DNA of 64,000 nucleotides from Lingula anatina (taxonomy: Eukaryota > Brachiopoda > Lingulata > Lingulida > Lingulidae), in the NCBI RefSeq assembly GCF_001039355.2, contig NW_019774692.1, forward strand, positions 172,820-236,819, written 5' to 3'. Made by a program: the position numbers and the translations under genes. The notes beneath the pieces were generated by a model. That model worked only from the letters and a program-made list of their open reading frames with translations, was not told the DNA's origin and made no database searches. Below, piece after piece: positions 48,492 through 60,040 of this stretch. Each line of letters opens with the position of its first letter. The stretch's first letter is position 1.

Positions 48492-50913
48492 CTATTTTTT
48501 TAAATTCTTTATTATTTTTAACTTCTTTATTTTGATTAATATTTATCAATAAATTTTTAGAATTTAATCATTCTTTAAATAAATAAAATTTTTGTTTTGA
48601 ATTTATAATTTCTTCTTTTTTACTTACTAATAATGTGCCATCACTATTAAAATCATCTAATGTTAATTTAAATTTATTATTATTAATAAATTCTTTTGAT
48701 TTTGTTTGTAAATTTTTATTTTTTTTTGATTTTAATATAAAACTAAATTTAAAATGACCTACTTTATAAACTTCATTTATTCAATTTTTATAAATATTTT
48801 TTGAATTTAATCTATCTAATCATATTTTAATTTTATTAATAGTATTTAAATTTAATTGATTAACTTTCATATATCCATTTTCATTAAAAGCAATATGTGA
48901 AAAATTTAAATTATTTAATTCTAAAATATCATCTTCTTTACCATAAACTTCTTTTGCAAGTTTAATTAAATCTTCTTTTTGATAAATCATAAAATTTAAA
49001 GTAAGTCATTTAGCAAAAGTTTCATAAACTTTTTTGATTTCATTATTATTAAAATTATTAATTAAAACACTAAATTTTTGAAGTGTTAACGTTTTAATAT
49101 TATCTTTATCAATTAACTTAATATTTTTAGTTAAAGCAGATTTATAAATTGCATAATTTAATTTATCTATAAATTTTAAAGTTTCATTTGTATGTTCTTT
49201 ATGATTAATATAATCTATTAAAGCAAAAATATTATCATTAACTGATATTAAATTATTTTTTCTTGATTTTTCATTATAAATTAAAAAATTAGTAACTAAA
49301 ATTCAATTCATAAATATATCTTTTTCTGATTTTTTTCATCCAATAAAATTATAATTATTTCTTATTTGTATTTCATTATTTATATTTTTAAAAATATCAT
49401 TAAAATTAAAAATTATTTTTTCTTTTATTCCTAATTTTTCAAATATTTTTAAATTTTTTTGAAGTCTTTTTAATTCAAAAACATTATTTAAATCATCAAA
49501 TTCTAATACATAAAATCCTTCACTATTTGTTCCAAGAAGATATTTTTTATTGTCTAACTTTTTTATAACAGAATTATGTGAAATTACAGTATCATCAACT
49601 CAATTTCAAGAAATATCCACTTTATTATTTTGATCATCAAATCTTTTTAATGTTTCACATCAAAAAATATCTTTTATATCATCAAATTCAAAAAAATAAA
49701 AACCTTTGTCATTTGTACTAATAATATATTTATTATTACCTAAACTTTCTATTAAAGATTCTTTTGCAATATATCCATCATTTAAAAAATAATGATCATT
49801 TAAATTTTTAAATTTTATTGATATTTTTTTTATAATAAATTCATTTATTTTATTATTAAATTTAAATAAATAAAAACCTTTATTATATGTTCCAACAAGA
49901 TATTTATTATTTCCTAAATTTTTTATTGAAGAATATTTAGCTATATCATTAATTATTAAATCCAAATTATTTTCTTTCATAGAAATTTTACTTATTTGAA
50001 ATTTATCAATTTTATTATTAAATATAAACAAATAAAAACCTTTATTATATGTTCCAACAAGATATTTATTATTTCCTAAATTTTGTATTGAAGAAAATGC
50101 AGCAATTTTACCAGAAATAAAATCATTAATAATAACACTTTGATCATTAATTTCATTAATTTTATTAACTTTAAAATAATTATTTAAATCATTAAATTCT
50201 AATAAATAAAAACCTTTATTATATGTTCCAAGAAGATATTTGTTATTTCCTAAACTTTGTATTGATGAAGAATAAGAAACTCAACAAGAAAATAAATTTA
50301 AACTTGCACTTCTTTCTAAACATATTTCATTTTCTAAATTAGAATAAGTTAAATCTAAAACTAAAGAATTATCTGATTTTTTTATTCTGTCTAATTTAAA
50401 ATTATTATTTTCATCATCAAATTCAAAAAAATAAAAACCTTTATTATATGTTCCAAGAAGATATTTGTTATTTCCTAAACTTTTTATATTTGAATTTAAT
50501 GCAATACTTTCTATATTATCAAATTCATTATTTATATTATTATTTTCAAAATTAATTCATTTTATTTTCTTTGTATAAAATGTATTATTTATATTATTAA
50601 AATGCAAAAAATAAAATCCATTATATGTTCCTAAAATATATTTATTATTACCCAAATATTCAATTGAAGATTTTTTTGCAACATCATCTGTAGATAAAAA
50701 AGAAATATCTTCTTTATTACTATGAATAAAATTATACAAATATTGTTTAAATAAAATATTTTCATTTTTTATTATTTTTTCTTTAAATATTTTTTCTTTT
50801 ACTTGTGAATTTAAAAAATAATTTTTATTATTTAAAAATTTATTAATATTAATAAATAATAAGAAAAATATTATAAATAAAAATAAAATATTTAAAACTT
50901 TTGTTAATATCAC
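48292..50913 (-). CDS. Membrane-anchored surface protein with seven propeller-like repeats
   Basis: 873 residues, GTG start at 50913 (an in-frame TAA lies just upstream). Layout: N-terminal membrane helix (about 7-27); seven repeats of 55-68 residues (about 75-480), each with the core LGNNKYLLGTYNKGFYLFEF or a variant; a helical region (about 485-800); a run of 21 Asn, all AAT (48427-48489); then a second membrane helix (LLWLIFLIPIILIIYFIF) near the C terminus. Seven blade-sized repeats with beta-strand patterns predict a seven-bladed beta-propeller displayed outside the cell, held at both ends. Repeats differ at loop residues, a sign of ligand-binding variation. I know of no named family; no function is assigned. 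Confidence 0.75.
48427..48489 (-). repeat. (AAT)21 trinucleotide tract coding for poly-Asn
   Basis: 21 perfect ATT units on the plus strand, AAT on the minus, in frame in the propeller protein gene between its helical domain and C-terminal membrane helix. Length changes by slippage would alter the number of Asn residues and keep the frame. A similar tract with 19 units lies at 63754-63810 outside any intact gene. Confidence 0.95.
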
Positions 50914-50930
50914 ATTTGTATTTTAATTTA

Positions 50931-51010
50931 TTTTTTTTATTTTTTTTATTTTTTTTATTTTTAAAAATAATATAATATTTTAAATAAATTAATCAGTAAA
51001 AAACTATATA
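50931..51010 (-). promoter_or_regulatory. Promoter-like upstream element of the propeller gene (copy 1)
   Basis: On the minus strand: ACTGATTAATTTATTTA, then ATTTTTAAAAATA, then repeats of A7-8 with single T. Nearly the same roughly 85 bases precede the gene at 51257-53200 (53232-53325). Since the two coding regions are unrelated, conservation suggests a shared promoter. The A tracts could vary in length and tune expression. Confidence 0.5.
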
Positions 51011-51157
51011 TTAACAATCAAAAAAAATAAAAAAATAAATTTAATCTTATTTATTAAATAAATATTTTTTTAAATTAATTAATTAAATCTTTAAAAATAA
51101 AAAATTTATACTTAACTTTTTAAATAAAATATTAAATGAAATAAATTAATTCTAATA

Positions 51158-51199
51158 AAAAAAGTTTAGATGTATTTATTTTTACATCTAAACTTTTTT
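51158..51199 (-). terminator. Intrinsic terminator after the collagen/helical-repeat gene
   Basis: A perfect 17-bp stem (51158-51174 with 51183-51199), 8-base loop, ending in a T run on the minus strand, 58 bases after the stop at 51257. A decayed copy with two mismatches lies at 53567-53608 behind the pseudogene, showing that the duplication included the terminator. Confidence 0.85.
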
Positions 51200-51256
51200 C
51201 TTAATTTTCTAATATAAAAAAATAAATTTTAAATATTAATAAAAACTTAAATTTTT

Positions 51257-53200
51257 CTAAGAAGACATTACTGATTCAAATAATTTAAAAATAGCATGTT
51301 TATTAGAAATTTTTTCAATTGCTTTTAATGCTATTGTTTTTAAATGTTTTTTTTGTTCTTTTAAAATTGTACTATCTGTTACAAGTGTAAATTGTTTTAA
51401 ATCTAAATTTCCAAATATTCATGAAAGTTTTTGTATATTTTCAATACTTGAATCATTTAAAAATGATAATTTTGAATTTTCATCTGCACCATAATCAACT
51501 GAAAAAGTTGAATATCATTGAACATCTCTTTTAGCTCAATCAGCTATTTTTTTTCATATTATTTTGTTTTGATCATTAACTGTTAATTCTTCTAATTCTA
51601 ATAAATCATTAATACTTGCTTTTTTTCATTTTATAGCAAGTTGGAAAACAACAGCCATATCATTTTGTTCTTCTATATTTACATATGCAGTTCTAAATTC
51701 CCTATTTTCTTTTTTTAACATAAATTCTGGAAATACCAAATCAATTTGTTCTTTTGCTTTTGTTGCAATTAATTTTATATCATTTTTATGTTCTGAAATA
51801 ACTATATTTTCATCAATCACATTTTCATGAATAAAATTTTCTATAAAATCTATTATAAAAGGATCTTCATGTAAATTATTGTATCAAATAGCGTTTTTTT
51901 TAGCTCATTCTACAATTAATTTTCATTTTGATTTATCATTTGTTTCACCTGATATATTTAAATTCAAATTATTCAAACTTTCAGTTGTGGCATCAATTCA
52001 TTGTTTAGCTAAATTTCAAGCGTCCTCTAATTTATTTTTTATTGTTGCTCTTTCATCTATTCATGCATTTTGTAAATCATCAACATATGTTTTATCAGCT
52101 TTTTTTCTTAAAATTTCAAAATTTTTAAATATTGGAAATAGTAAATCAATTTGTATAAATGCTTTTCTTGATATTGATTTTAATACATTTTTTTTGTCAT
52201 TATCAAAAGTATCATCATCACTTAAAATATCATCAATTAAAGTTTTTTCTTCATTATGCGTGTTGTATCAATGATTATCTGTTTTAGCTCATCTAGAAAT
52301 AATTTGTCATTTAATAAAATCATCATCAATTACATCCAAATTTTTTATGTTTAAATCATCAATATCTTTTCATTGTTTAGCTAAATCTCGAGCATTTTCT
52401 AATACTTGAAAATCATCTATTCATTCTAATTTTCTAACATAAATTTTTGAAGCATCTTCCTTTGATAACAAATTTCTTGTTTCTTCAATATTTGCTTTAT
52501 TATTTAAATTATTTCTTAATTCATCAAAATTTTTAAATATTGAAAATACTAAATCAATTTGTGCTTTTGCTTTTATTGCAATTGTTTTTATATCATTTGT
52601 TGGAGCTGTAAATGCTAATCTTTTTGATATTAAATCATCTATTGTCATTTTTATATTAGATGAAGCATCATTATTATATCAATTTGTATCTTTTTTAGCT
52701 CATTCTGCAATTAATTTTCATTGTGATTTTTGTTCATCAGTTCAAGATTGAAAAACATCAGGTGTAGAATCGATTCATTGTTTAACTAAAATTCAAGAAG
52801 ATTCTAATAATTTAAAATGTTCTATTCATTTTGTATCATCACCTGCTGGCCCTGTATCACCTTTGTCACCTTTGGGTCCTGGTTCTCCTGTATCACCTTT
52901 GTCACCTTTGGGTCCTGGTTCTCCTGTATCACCTTTGTCACCTTTGGGTCCTACTGGTCCAACTTTAGAAGTAGCTTCTTCTATATTTTTTACTGTTTTT
53001 TTTGTTGAAGTTTTTGATTCTTCTAAAGATGATATTGATTCTTCTTTTTCTGTTTTTGATTTTTCAGAATTATTTACTGTTACAACACCGATCATAGCAG
53101 ATGTTGTACAAATAGCTACAACACCTAAAACTAATAATCCTTTTTGTAGTAAAGATGCAGTTTTAATTTCATCTTTTAATTCACTGAAATATTTATTCAT
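51257..53200 (-). CDS. Surface protein: shared anchor, 13 collagen triplets, four Trp-rich helical repeats
   Basis: 647 residues. Residues 1-80 are the shared anchor: charged start, membrane helix (about 17-40), then a Glu/Ser/Lys-rich stalk. Residues 81-120 are 13 Gly-X-Y triplets (GPKGDKGDTGEP units). The rest is four repeats of about 115-130 residues, each with a WAKKDxxWY motif followed by an IAxKAxxQIDLVFxxFK helix; nearly all Trp are TGA-encoded. A strong AAAGGA ribosome-binding site lies 7 bases before the ATG, unlike most housekeeping genes here. Probably secreted to the surface and held by an uncleaved helix. Function not recognised; helical repeats may bind partners. Confidence 0.8.
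52851..52952 (-). repeat. 36-bp tandem repeat in collagen-like coding region
   Basis: Almost three copies of a 36-base unit (reading GDKGDTGEPGPK on the minus strand) with no base differences that I can see. The exactness, in contrast to the drift elsewhere, suggests recent expansion and possible length variation in steps of four triplets. Confidence 0.8.
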
Positions 53201-53689
53201 TTTTATATCCTTTCATAGATTTTTAACTTTATTTTATTATTTTTTTTATTTTTTTTATTTTTTTTATTTTTTGTATTTTTAAAAATAATAAAATATTTTA
53301 AATAAATTAATCAGTAAAAAAATATATATTAAAAAATTAAAAAAAGATATATTTTTAAATTTAAATTAAATAAAAAATTATAAATTAATAATTTTAATTA
53401 TTAAATAATTTTTTTTATTCTAATATACTTTTTTTTTTTTTTTTTAATTATTTATTAAATTTAACTTTTAAAACTTTTTTTATTTTTATTGAATTTTTTA
53501 TATTATTTTTTATATTTATATTTAAATTTTTAAATAAAATATTAAATTAAATAAATTAATTCTAATAAAAAAGTTTAGATATATTTATTTTTACATATAA
53601 ACTTTTTTATTAATTTTGTTAATATAAAAAATAAATTTTAAATATTAATAAAAACTTAAATTATTTTAACTTCTAGTTCTAATTAATTA
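53201..53689. other. Non-coding spacer with second promoter-like element and poly-T tract
   Basis: About 490 bases with no open frame. It contains the A-tract and ACTGATTAATTTATTTA promoter-like block (53232-53325), a long T homopolymer of about 19 at 53429-53447, and the decayed terminator 53567-53608. The segment 53525-53608 matches 51115-51199 behind the intact gene. Confidence 0.6.
53232..53325 (-). promoter_or_regulatory. Promoter-like upstream element (copy 2)
   Basis: Matches copy 1 at 50931-51010: ACTGATTAATTTATTTAAAATATTT core followed by A7-8/T repeats, about 20-30 bases before the AAAGGA site and ATG of the gene at 53200. A TATTAT that could be a -10 box lies within it at about 53283-53290. 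Confidence 0.5.
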
Positions 53690-55043
53690 AATTATTTCAG
53701 TAATTGAACCAAATATTAAAATTTTAAAATCAAATTTAACCAATTCTTAATTTACTTTTCTAACAATTAATCTTAAAATTACTTATCTTCATTTTCAAAA
53801 AATAATTGGTCTTCTAAATTTTGTTTATTCTAAAGTTTAAATTATTCATTAATTTTTTACAATATTTTAAAAACTTTAAATATTTAAAAATATTTTTTTT
53901 ATAACTTCATTATCAAAATAATAACTTAAAAAAGTTCTATATCAAAAATTATCTTTTTTAGCTAAAAAAGCTATTTATTTTCATGTTTCTTTGTTTTTAT
54001 AATTAACCCTTGAATATGTAAATGTAAAATACATATAAGTAAGATATTTTTAATCTTTATCAAATTTGTAAATATTTAAAAATTTTATTACTTCTTCTAA
54101 CTTAAATACTGGAAATAATAAATTAATTTTTTATTTTGCTTTTGTTACTATAAATTTTAAGTTATTTTTTTAACATCAAAATTAATACCAAAAACAAAAA
54201 CTCATGATTTAATACTATCAATTAAAGTTTTAATTTTACCAGTATAAAATTTAGTTTCTTTTTTAACTAATTCTGAAATTAACTTTCATTTAGTTTTATA
54301 ATTAACATTTACATTTAAATTATTTGTTAAATTAGTATTCTTTTATTTTTTATATAAAGTTAAAGCAATTTTTAATTATTAATAATAATTTATTAATTCA
54401 TATTTAAAAGCTTTAGTGTTTACATCTTTTACTTTGACTTTAGTAGTTACTAATTCTTTAAATATTGTAATATCTAAATATATTTTTTCTTTTACTTTTT
54501 TTTATTGATTTTAATTTATTTTGATCAGAAATAGTAATATCAAATTCAAAATCTCATTATTCAATATCATCAATTAAAGTTTTGTTTTTGAATTACCATC
54601 AAGATTATATCAAGTAGTATCTTTTTTAACTCATTTTATAATAGATTATCATTTATCTTTTTCAAAAAAAGTTGAAGTTAAATTAATTTTATCAACAGTA
54701 TTTTCTTTTCATTATTTAGCTAAATTTAAAAAATATACTAATAATTTATAATCAGTTATTCATTATTCTTTTTCACCTTTAGGTCCTTGTGGACAACTTT
54801 AGAAGTAGATTCTTCTATATTTTTTAATATTTCTTTTTTTGAATTTTTTGACTCTTCTAAAGATGATATTGATTCTTCTTTTTCTGTTTTTGATTTTTCT
54901 TAAACATTTACTTATACAATACAAATCATAGTAGTTGTTTTACAAATAATTACAAAACCTAAAACTAATAATCCTTTTTCTAAAATAAATACTGCTTTAA
55001 TTTTGTCAATTAATTCTTCAAAATTATGATTAATTTCATAAAC
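53690..55043 (-). pseudogene. Decayed paralogue of the collagen/helical-repeat surface protein
   Basis: No open frame, but clear remnants of the gene at 51257-53200: near 55020-54940 the anchor helix (IKA..ILEKGLLVLG), at 54830-54900 the Glu/Ser stalk, at 54775-54795 one or two triplets of a collagen start (KGPQG), and at about 54630, 54270 and 53950 degenerate forms of the WAKK...WY helical repeats. Stops (TAA, TAG) and frameshifts are scattered throughout. The start codon is lost, and a mutated copy of the terminator follows. An older tandem duplicate in decay. Confidence 0.75.
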
Positions 55044-55741
55044 CTTTTTTTAAAATTAAAACCTATATTTATTTTTTTATAAATATATTAATTTTTTAAA
55101 AAGTACTTTTTAATATTTTCTATTACAAATAAATTCTATTATTTTTTATTTGTATTATTTTTATAAAATAAATGTGTTTTTCTATTTATATATGATCTAA
55201 TTAAATTTTAAAAATTATCATAATAAAATATTTTAAATATTTTTAATAAATCATAAATAATTATATTTTTTAATATTTAAAATGTTTTACTTTATATTAA
55301 AAATTTATTAATTTCTTATTTAACTTTATTAACTATAATTTAAATATATTTATTTTTTTTAAAAAACTATATATTTAATATTATCAAATTTATCAATTAT
55401 AGTTTTTAAATATCAATTTTTATTTAAAATTTTATTTATTATTAACTTTTTTAAATTTATTAATTTTTTTATTTGAATTATGAATAATAATTTATCTAAA
55501 AATTAATTATTAAATTTAAAAATATTATTTACTAATTTTAATAAAAAAAATATTTTAAAAACTTAGACAAAGAACCAAAAGAAACAAAATCAGCAAAAGA
55601 TATTAAATTATTTTTATGTCATCTCTTGTAATTATTTAAAATAATTATTCATTTCATTTTTAATTTTTAACATTGTATTTTTTTTAATATTATTTTTTTA
55701 CAAAAATATCTATTGATTTCTTAAATATAAAAAATAATTTA
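55044..55741. other. A+T-rich region, no gene seen
   Basis: About 700 bases with no convincing frame on either strand. A short plus-strand stretch near 55565 reads DKEPKETKSAKDIKLFL and then stops; it has no start or relatives in the window and may be a gene fragment or chance. The region should include the terminator of the gene ending at 55742, but no GC-bearing hairpin is evident. Confidence 0.4.
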
Positions 55742-56932
55742 TTATAAACCAATTAAACTAATTAATACTGGTTCATATATACCAACATAAATATCACTTA
55801 CAATATATGCTTTACCACTTGTTTTTTCAATTTCAACTTTTACTAATATTTTTTCAAGACTATTAATAGAAATTTTTATTTCATAGATTTGTACTTCATA
55901 TTCTCTATTATCAAGTCAAAAAAGTTTTTTATTTTCTATTCTAGGTTCTATTCCGAATATAAAATCTTTATATTTTTTAATAATTTGAGCAAACAAAACT
56001 TCTGTTGGTCCTCTTAACATATTGTTTTGTCTTTGACTTTCAAATGAATTAAATAATTCTTGTTTCATTTTTTCAAACATAAAACTACTTAATGTTTGTT
56101 CAGTATATTCATCAAATCCAATTATTCCATTTTCTAATGTTTTTAAACCAACTACAAAAATACCTTTTCTAGGACCAAAATTGAATTTTCTAACAATAAC
56201 TTTACCATTTTCATAATCTATTACATGATTATTTAACTTTGTTTTTTGTATTGCTTTTTCAATAAATAATTTAAAATTATCAAGACTTTCACTAATTCAA
56301 TCAAAAGCATTTTTAGATGTTAATTGTTCTCCTCCATAAAATCAACTAGGTATTTCATCAAATTGAGGTAAGAATGGTAATTCAAAAAAAGTATCTTTTC
56401 ATTCTCATTGTTCAGACAAATTATAATTAGCATATTGATATTTACCAGCATTTTCACCAGATTTTTTAATTCTTAAACCAACATCATCAAAATAAGTAAT
56501 CCATGTATCAGTTAAACTATACAAATTTCTAGAATTTACAACATAATCAAAGTTCTTTTTATCACTACTTAATCAAGTTTGCAATTCATTTAATTCTATA
56601 TTTGGAGTTCCATATCAACTTGGTAATCCTAATTTATCTTTTATTTCACTTGCACTTAATGTTTTTTTAATTAAAGAAACTTCTTTTTTTTCATCTAAAC
56701 TTTTTGAATTTTCACTAGAACCTTGATCTTTATTTTGAATTATTCTATTTTTTATTTTTCCTTTTTGTGAAGATATTTCATTCTTTACTTTTTCTGAATC
56801 ATTTAATGACAAAACAATAGAAATTGTACATATCAAACCTATTATTATTAAAAAACAAAAAAATAATAATATCTTTTTTAAAAATGAAGCTTTTATAAAA
56901 TAATATTTTAATTTTTTAAAATATTTATTCAT
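55742..56932 (-). CDS. Membrane-anchored surface protein without collagen repeats
   Basis: 396 residues. The N terminus (MNKYFKKLK..., helix about 17-42, then NDSEKVKNE) is a diverged version of the shared anchor of its neighbours, so it belongs to the same family by its first 60 residues. No Gly-X-Y domain follows; instead a Lys/Ser-rich stalk to about residue 95 and then a folded-looking domain of 300 residues with PSWYGTP, PSWFYGG, NFGPRKGIFVVGLKTLENGIIGFDEY and a beta-rich C terminus. PSWF also begins the C-terminal part of the collagen protein at 57246-59987, a hint of a shared module. Function not recognised. Confidence 0.7.
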
Positions 56933-57245
56933 TACATTTATTATTTTATATTTATTTTTTTATTTTTTTTTATTTTTTTTTTATTTTTTTTTATATAGTT
57001 ATTTTTTTAAGTATTTTTAAATTAAAAATATATAAATATTTAATTGTTTTTATTTAAATAAATTTACTTTTTTAAATGTTTGATTAGATTAAAATAAAAC
57101 AAATTTTAATTTTACAAAAAATAATTTAAAATCTTTTACCAATTTTAAAAATACATAAAAATAATAATATTTTGTTATAAAATATAATACTTTAATTTAT
57201 AAAATAAATAATTATAATTTTTATTTTTTAAAAATTATATTTTTA
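56933..57245. other. A+T-rich spacer with A/T homopolymers
   Basis: 313 bases without a gene. Immediately upstream of the gene at 56932 (minus strand) are A7-12 runs broken by single T (56957-56995), as at the other surface genes, but the ACTGATTAATTTATTTA element is missing. No hairpin typical of a terminator is seen for the upstream collagen gene. Confidence 0.5.
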
Positions 57246-59987
57246 TTATTCTAATGGATAACCAAAGTTTGCTCTTTCATTTTCTGGTCTACTATTTATA
57301 TATGAAGTATAATCACCATACCAAACACTAGCTGATAAAGTACCATTTAATAATCTTCTTACTCTTAATCATATTTTTTTATAAATATAATTTTTTTCTC
57401 ATAATCCTTGTAAATATGTAAATGATGAATATAATTTTTTATCATTTATAAAAAATTCTTGATTTTTATATTTATTTTCAGAATTATATAATCATTCTGT
57501 TACTTTAGATTGAATTGATGCTCGAGTTTTATTTTTAAAAGTATCATCACTAAATCAACTAGGTATTATTATAATTGTTCCATCATTTGTAGTGTATGTT
57601 TCTGTATTTGAATTGTCTTTTATTAATTCAAAAATTGCAGAAATTTTTTGTTGCATTTTATTAATTTTTATATCATTATCATCTGTTGGTAAAATATCAC
57701 CACCTTTCATTAATGCAAATAATAATTTTTTATATGATATTTTAGGTTTAGTTTTTGGTAATATTTTATTGATTTTAATGTCAACTGCTTCAATGATTTT
57801 TAAAACATCTTCTTTATTATTAACAAAGTCAATATCTTCACCTCTAAAAAAAGTATCAATTATTGTTTTTATATTTTCATCAGCATCTGATGCAGTATAT
57901 ATTTCTAATTCTTTTGCAAATATAGCAAGACTTATATATTCATTTTTATTTGAATCATCAATATTAATATCTTCATTAGAATCTAATTTAGATTTAATAT
58001 TATTAATTAATGTTCTTATTGAAACTATATTATTAATATAAGATTTAACTTGTTCTTGTATTTCACTTGAAGTTGGATTTCTACCATCTAAACCAGGATT
58101 TCCTTTTGGACCTTGAATTAAAATGTCATTAAAGTTTCTATATAAATAATTAATTAAAGTTTGAATAATTTGTTTATTAGAAAGAAAGTCAATATCATTA
58201 CCAAGAGCAAGATTATCAATTATAGTTTTTAATTCTTGATCAGCATTATCAGCATTATATATTGTTTGTGTTTTTACAAATTCAGCTAATTGTATATATC
58301 TGTTCTTATTTGAATCATTAATAGTAATTTCTCTATTAGCAGCTAATGCATCATTTATAACAAATAATAACACTCTAATGTTTGATATATCTTCAATAAA
58401 AGATTGAACTTGTGATCGTATTTCTTCATTTGTTGGATTTCTACCATCTAAACCAGGATTTCCTTTTTGACCTTGTGGTAATATTTCATTAATTTCTGTT
58501 TTAATTACATTAAGTATATTTTTAAGATTTATTTTTTCATCATCATTTAAAACACCAGTTGTTTGTTCAATTAATTTATTAATAAGAATTTTTACAGGAT
58601 CATTTTCATTTGCATTAGTATATATTGATAATTCTTTTGCAAATTCAGCAAGTTTTTTATAATCTTCTTTATTTGTATCATTAATTGTAATAGTTTGAAT
58701 AGTATCAATTGTATTTACAAATGTTCTAATACTTGCTATTTCTTTAATAGCTTCTTTTATTTGTTCTAATGATGCATTTTGTCCTGCTGGTCCTGCTGGT
58801 CCTGCTGGTCCTGGTTCACCTCTTTCTCCTTGTACACCTCTTAAACCTTGAATACCTTGTTCGCCTCTTAAACCTTGAATACCTTGTATACCTTGTGGTC
58901 CTGGTAAACCTCTTTCTCCTCTTTGTCCTGGTTCACCTCTTTCTCCTCTTTGTCCTGGTTCACCTCTTTCTCCTCTTGGTCCTGGTTCACCTTGTGGTCC
59001 TGTTGGTCCTTGTTCACCTCTTTCACCTTGTTGTCCTGCTGGTCCTTGTTCTCCTCTTAAACCTCTTTCTCCTCTTTGTCCTTGTTCACCTGTGTCACCT
59101 TTAGGTCCTGGAACACCTGCTGGTCCTTGTTCTCCTCTTTCACCTTGTTGTCCTTGTTCACCTTGTTGTCCTCTTTCACCTTGTTGTCCTCTTTCACCTT
59201 GTTGTCCTCTTTCACCTTGTTGTCCTCTTTCACCTTGTTGTCCTTGTTCGCCTTGCGGTCCTGGTTCACCTTGTGGTCCTCTTGCACCTGTGTCACCTTT
59301 AGAACCTGGAACACCTGCTGGTCCTCTTAAACCTTGTTCTCCTCTTTGTCCTTGTGCACCTGTGTCACCTTTAGGTCCTGGAACACCTGCTGGTCCTTGT
59401 TCTCCTCTTTGTCCTTGTGCACCTTGTGGTCCTACAGGTCCTTGTTCACCTCTTTCACCTTGTTGTCCTTGTTCACCTCTTAAACCTTGGGTGCCTTGTT
59501 CACCTTGCAGTCCTCTTTCACCTTGTTGTCCTTGTTCACCTTTAGGTCCTGGAACCCCTGCTGGTCCTCTTGCACCTGTATCACCTTTAGGTCCTGTTGG
59601 TCCTGGTTCACCTTGTGGTCCTCTATCACCTGTGTCACCTTTAGTACCTGGAGCACCATTTTGTCCTGCTGGTCCTTGTGGTCCTCTTGGTCCTTGTTCT
59701 CCTCTTGGTCCTTGTGGTCCTCTTGGTCCTTGTGGTCCTTGTGGTCCAACTTTAAAAGCAGCTTCTTCTATATTTTTTACTGTTTCTTTTGTTGAAGTTT
59801 TTGACTCTTCTAAAGATGATATTGATTCTTCTTTTTCTGTTTTTGATTTTTCAGAATTATTTACTGATACAACACCAATCATAGCAGCTGTTGTACCAAT
59901 AGCAACAACACCTAAAACTAACAATCCTTTTTGTAGTAAAGAAGCTGTTTTAATTTCATCTTTTAATTCTTTAAAATAATTATTCAT
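57246..59987 (-). CDS. Large collagen-like surface protein (108 Gly-X-Y triplets)
   Basis: 913 residues. Residues 1-80: shared anchor with membrane helix and Glu/Ser/Lys stalk. Residues 81-404: 108 uninterrupted Gly-X-Y triplets, rich in [12 protein letters not shown] and GPA, with many GER/GDT/GEP units that stabilise bacterial collagen. Residues 405-810: three related segments of about 115 residues, two ending in a short [11 protein letters not shown] spacer. C-terminal 100 residues: Trp/Tyr-rich domain starting PSWFSDD. Gly and Pro codons end in A or T (GGA, CCA), so the gene fits the host. AAAGGA site before the ATG. Should trimerise to a rod on the cell surface; ligand unknown. Confidence 0.85.
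59150..59250 (-). repeat. 18-bp tandem repeats (GQQGER) in the collagen domain
   Basis: At least five successive near-perfect copies of an 18-base unit encoding GQQGER on the minus strand. Unit identity at synonymous sites suggests recent slippage or unequal crossing-over. Length variation would lengthen or shorten the collagen rod without a frameshift. Confidence 0.85.
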
Positions 59988-60040
59988 TTCTCTTTTTCCT
60001 TTCTTTTTTTCAATAAAATAAACTATTTTTATTTTATTTT

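Larger units (their letters stand above)
50914..51256. other. Non-coding spacer with promoter-like element and terminator
   Basis: 343 bases between the collagen-helix protein gene (51257-53200) and the propeller gene. It holds, in minus-strand order, the terminator at 51158-51199 of the upstream gene, then an A+T-rich stretch, the conserved promoter-like block around 50963-51010 and runs of A broken by single T (50931-50962) just before the propeller gene start. No open frame. Confidence 0.6.

Noticed and set aside
55565-55620. Short plus-strand coding-like stretch (DKEPKETKSAKDIKLFL)
   Set aside because: No start codon or continuation and no relative in the window; kept only as a remark in the spacer entry.
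58782-59747. Possible CRISPR array made by regular 18- and 36-bp repeats
   Set aside because: Repeats are contiguous and encode Gly-X-Y in a frame with anchor and C-terminal domains; there are no unique spacers and no cas genes.
59092-59979. Long plus-strand open frame rich in Pro, Cys, Ser and Gly opposite the big collagen gene
   Set aside because: It is the antisense reading of regular GGA-CCA triplets, which by their periodicity contain no stops; no start signals or independent composition. The same holds for plus-strand 61889-62659.
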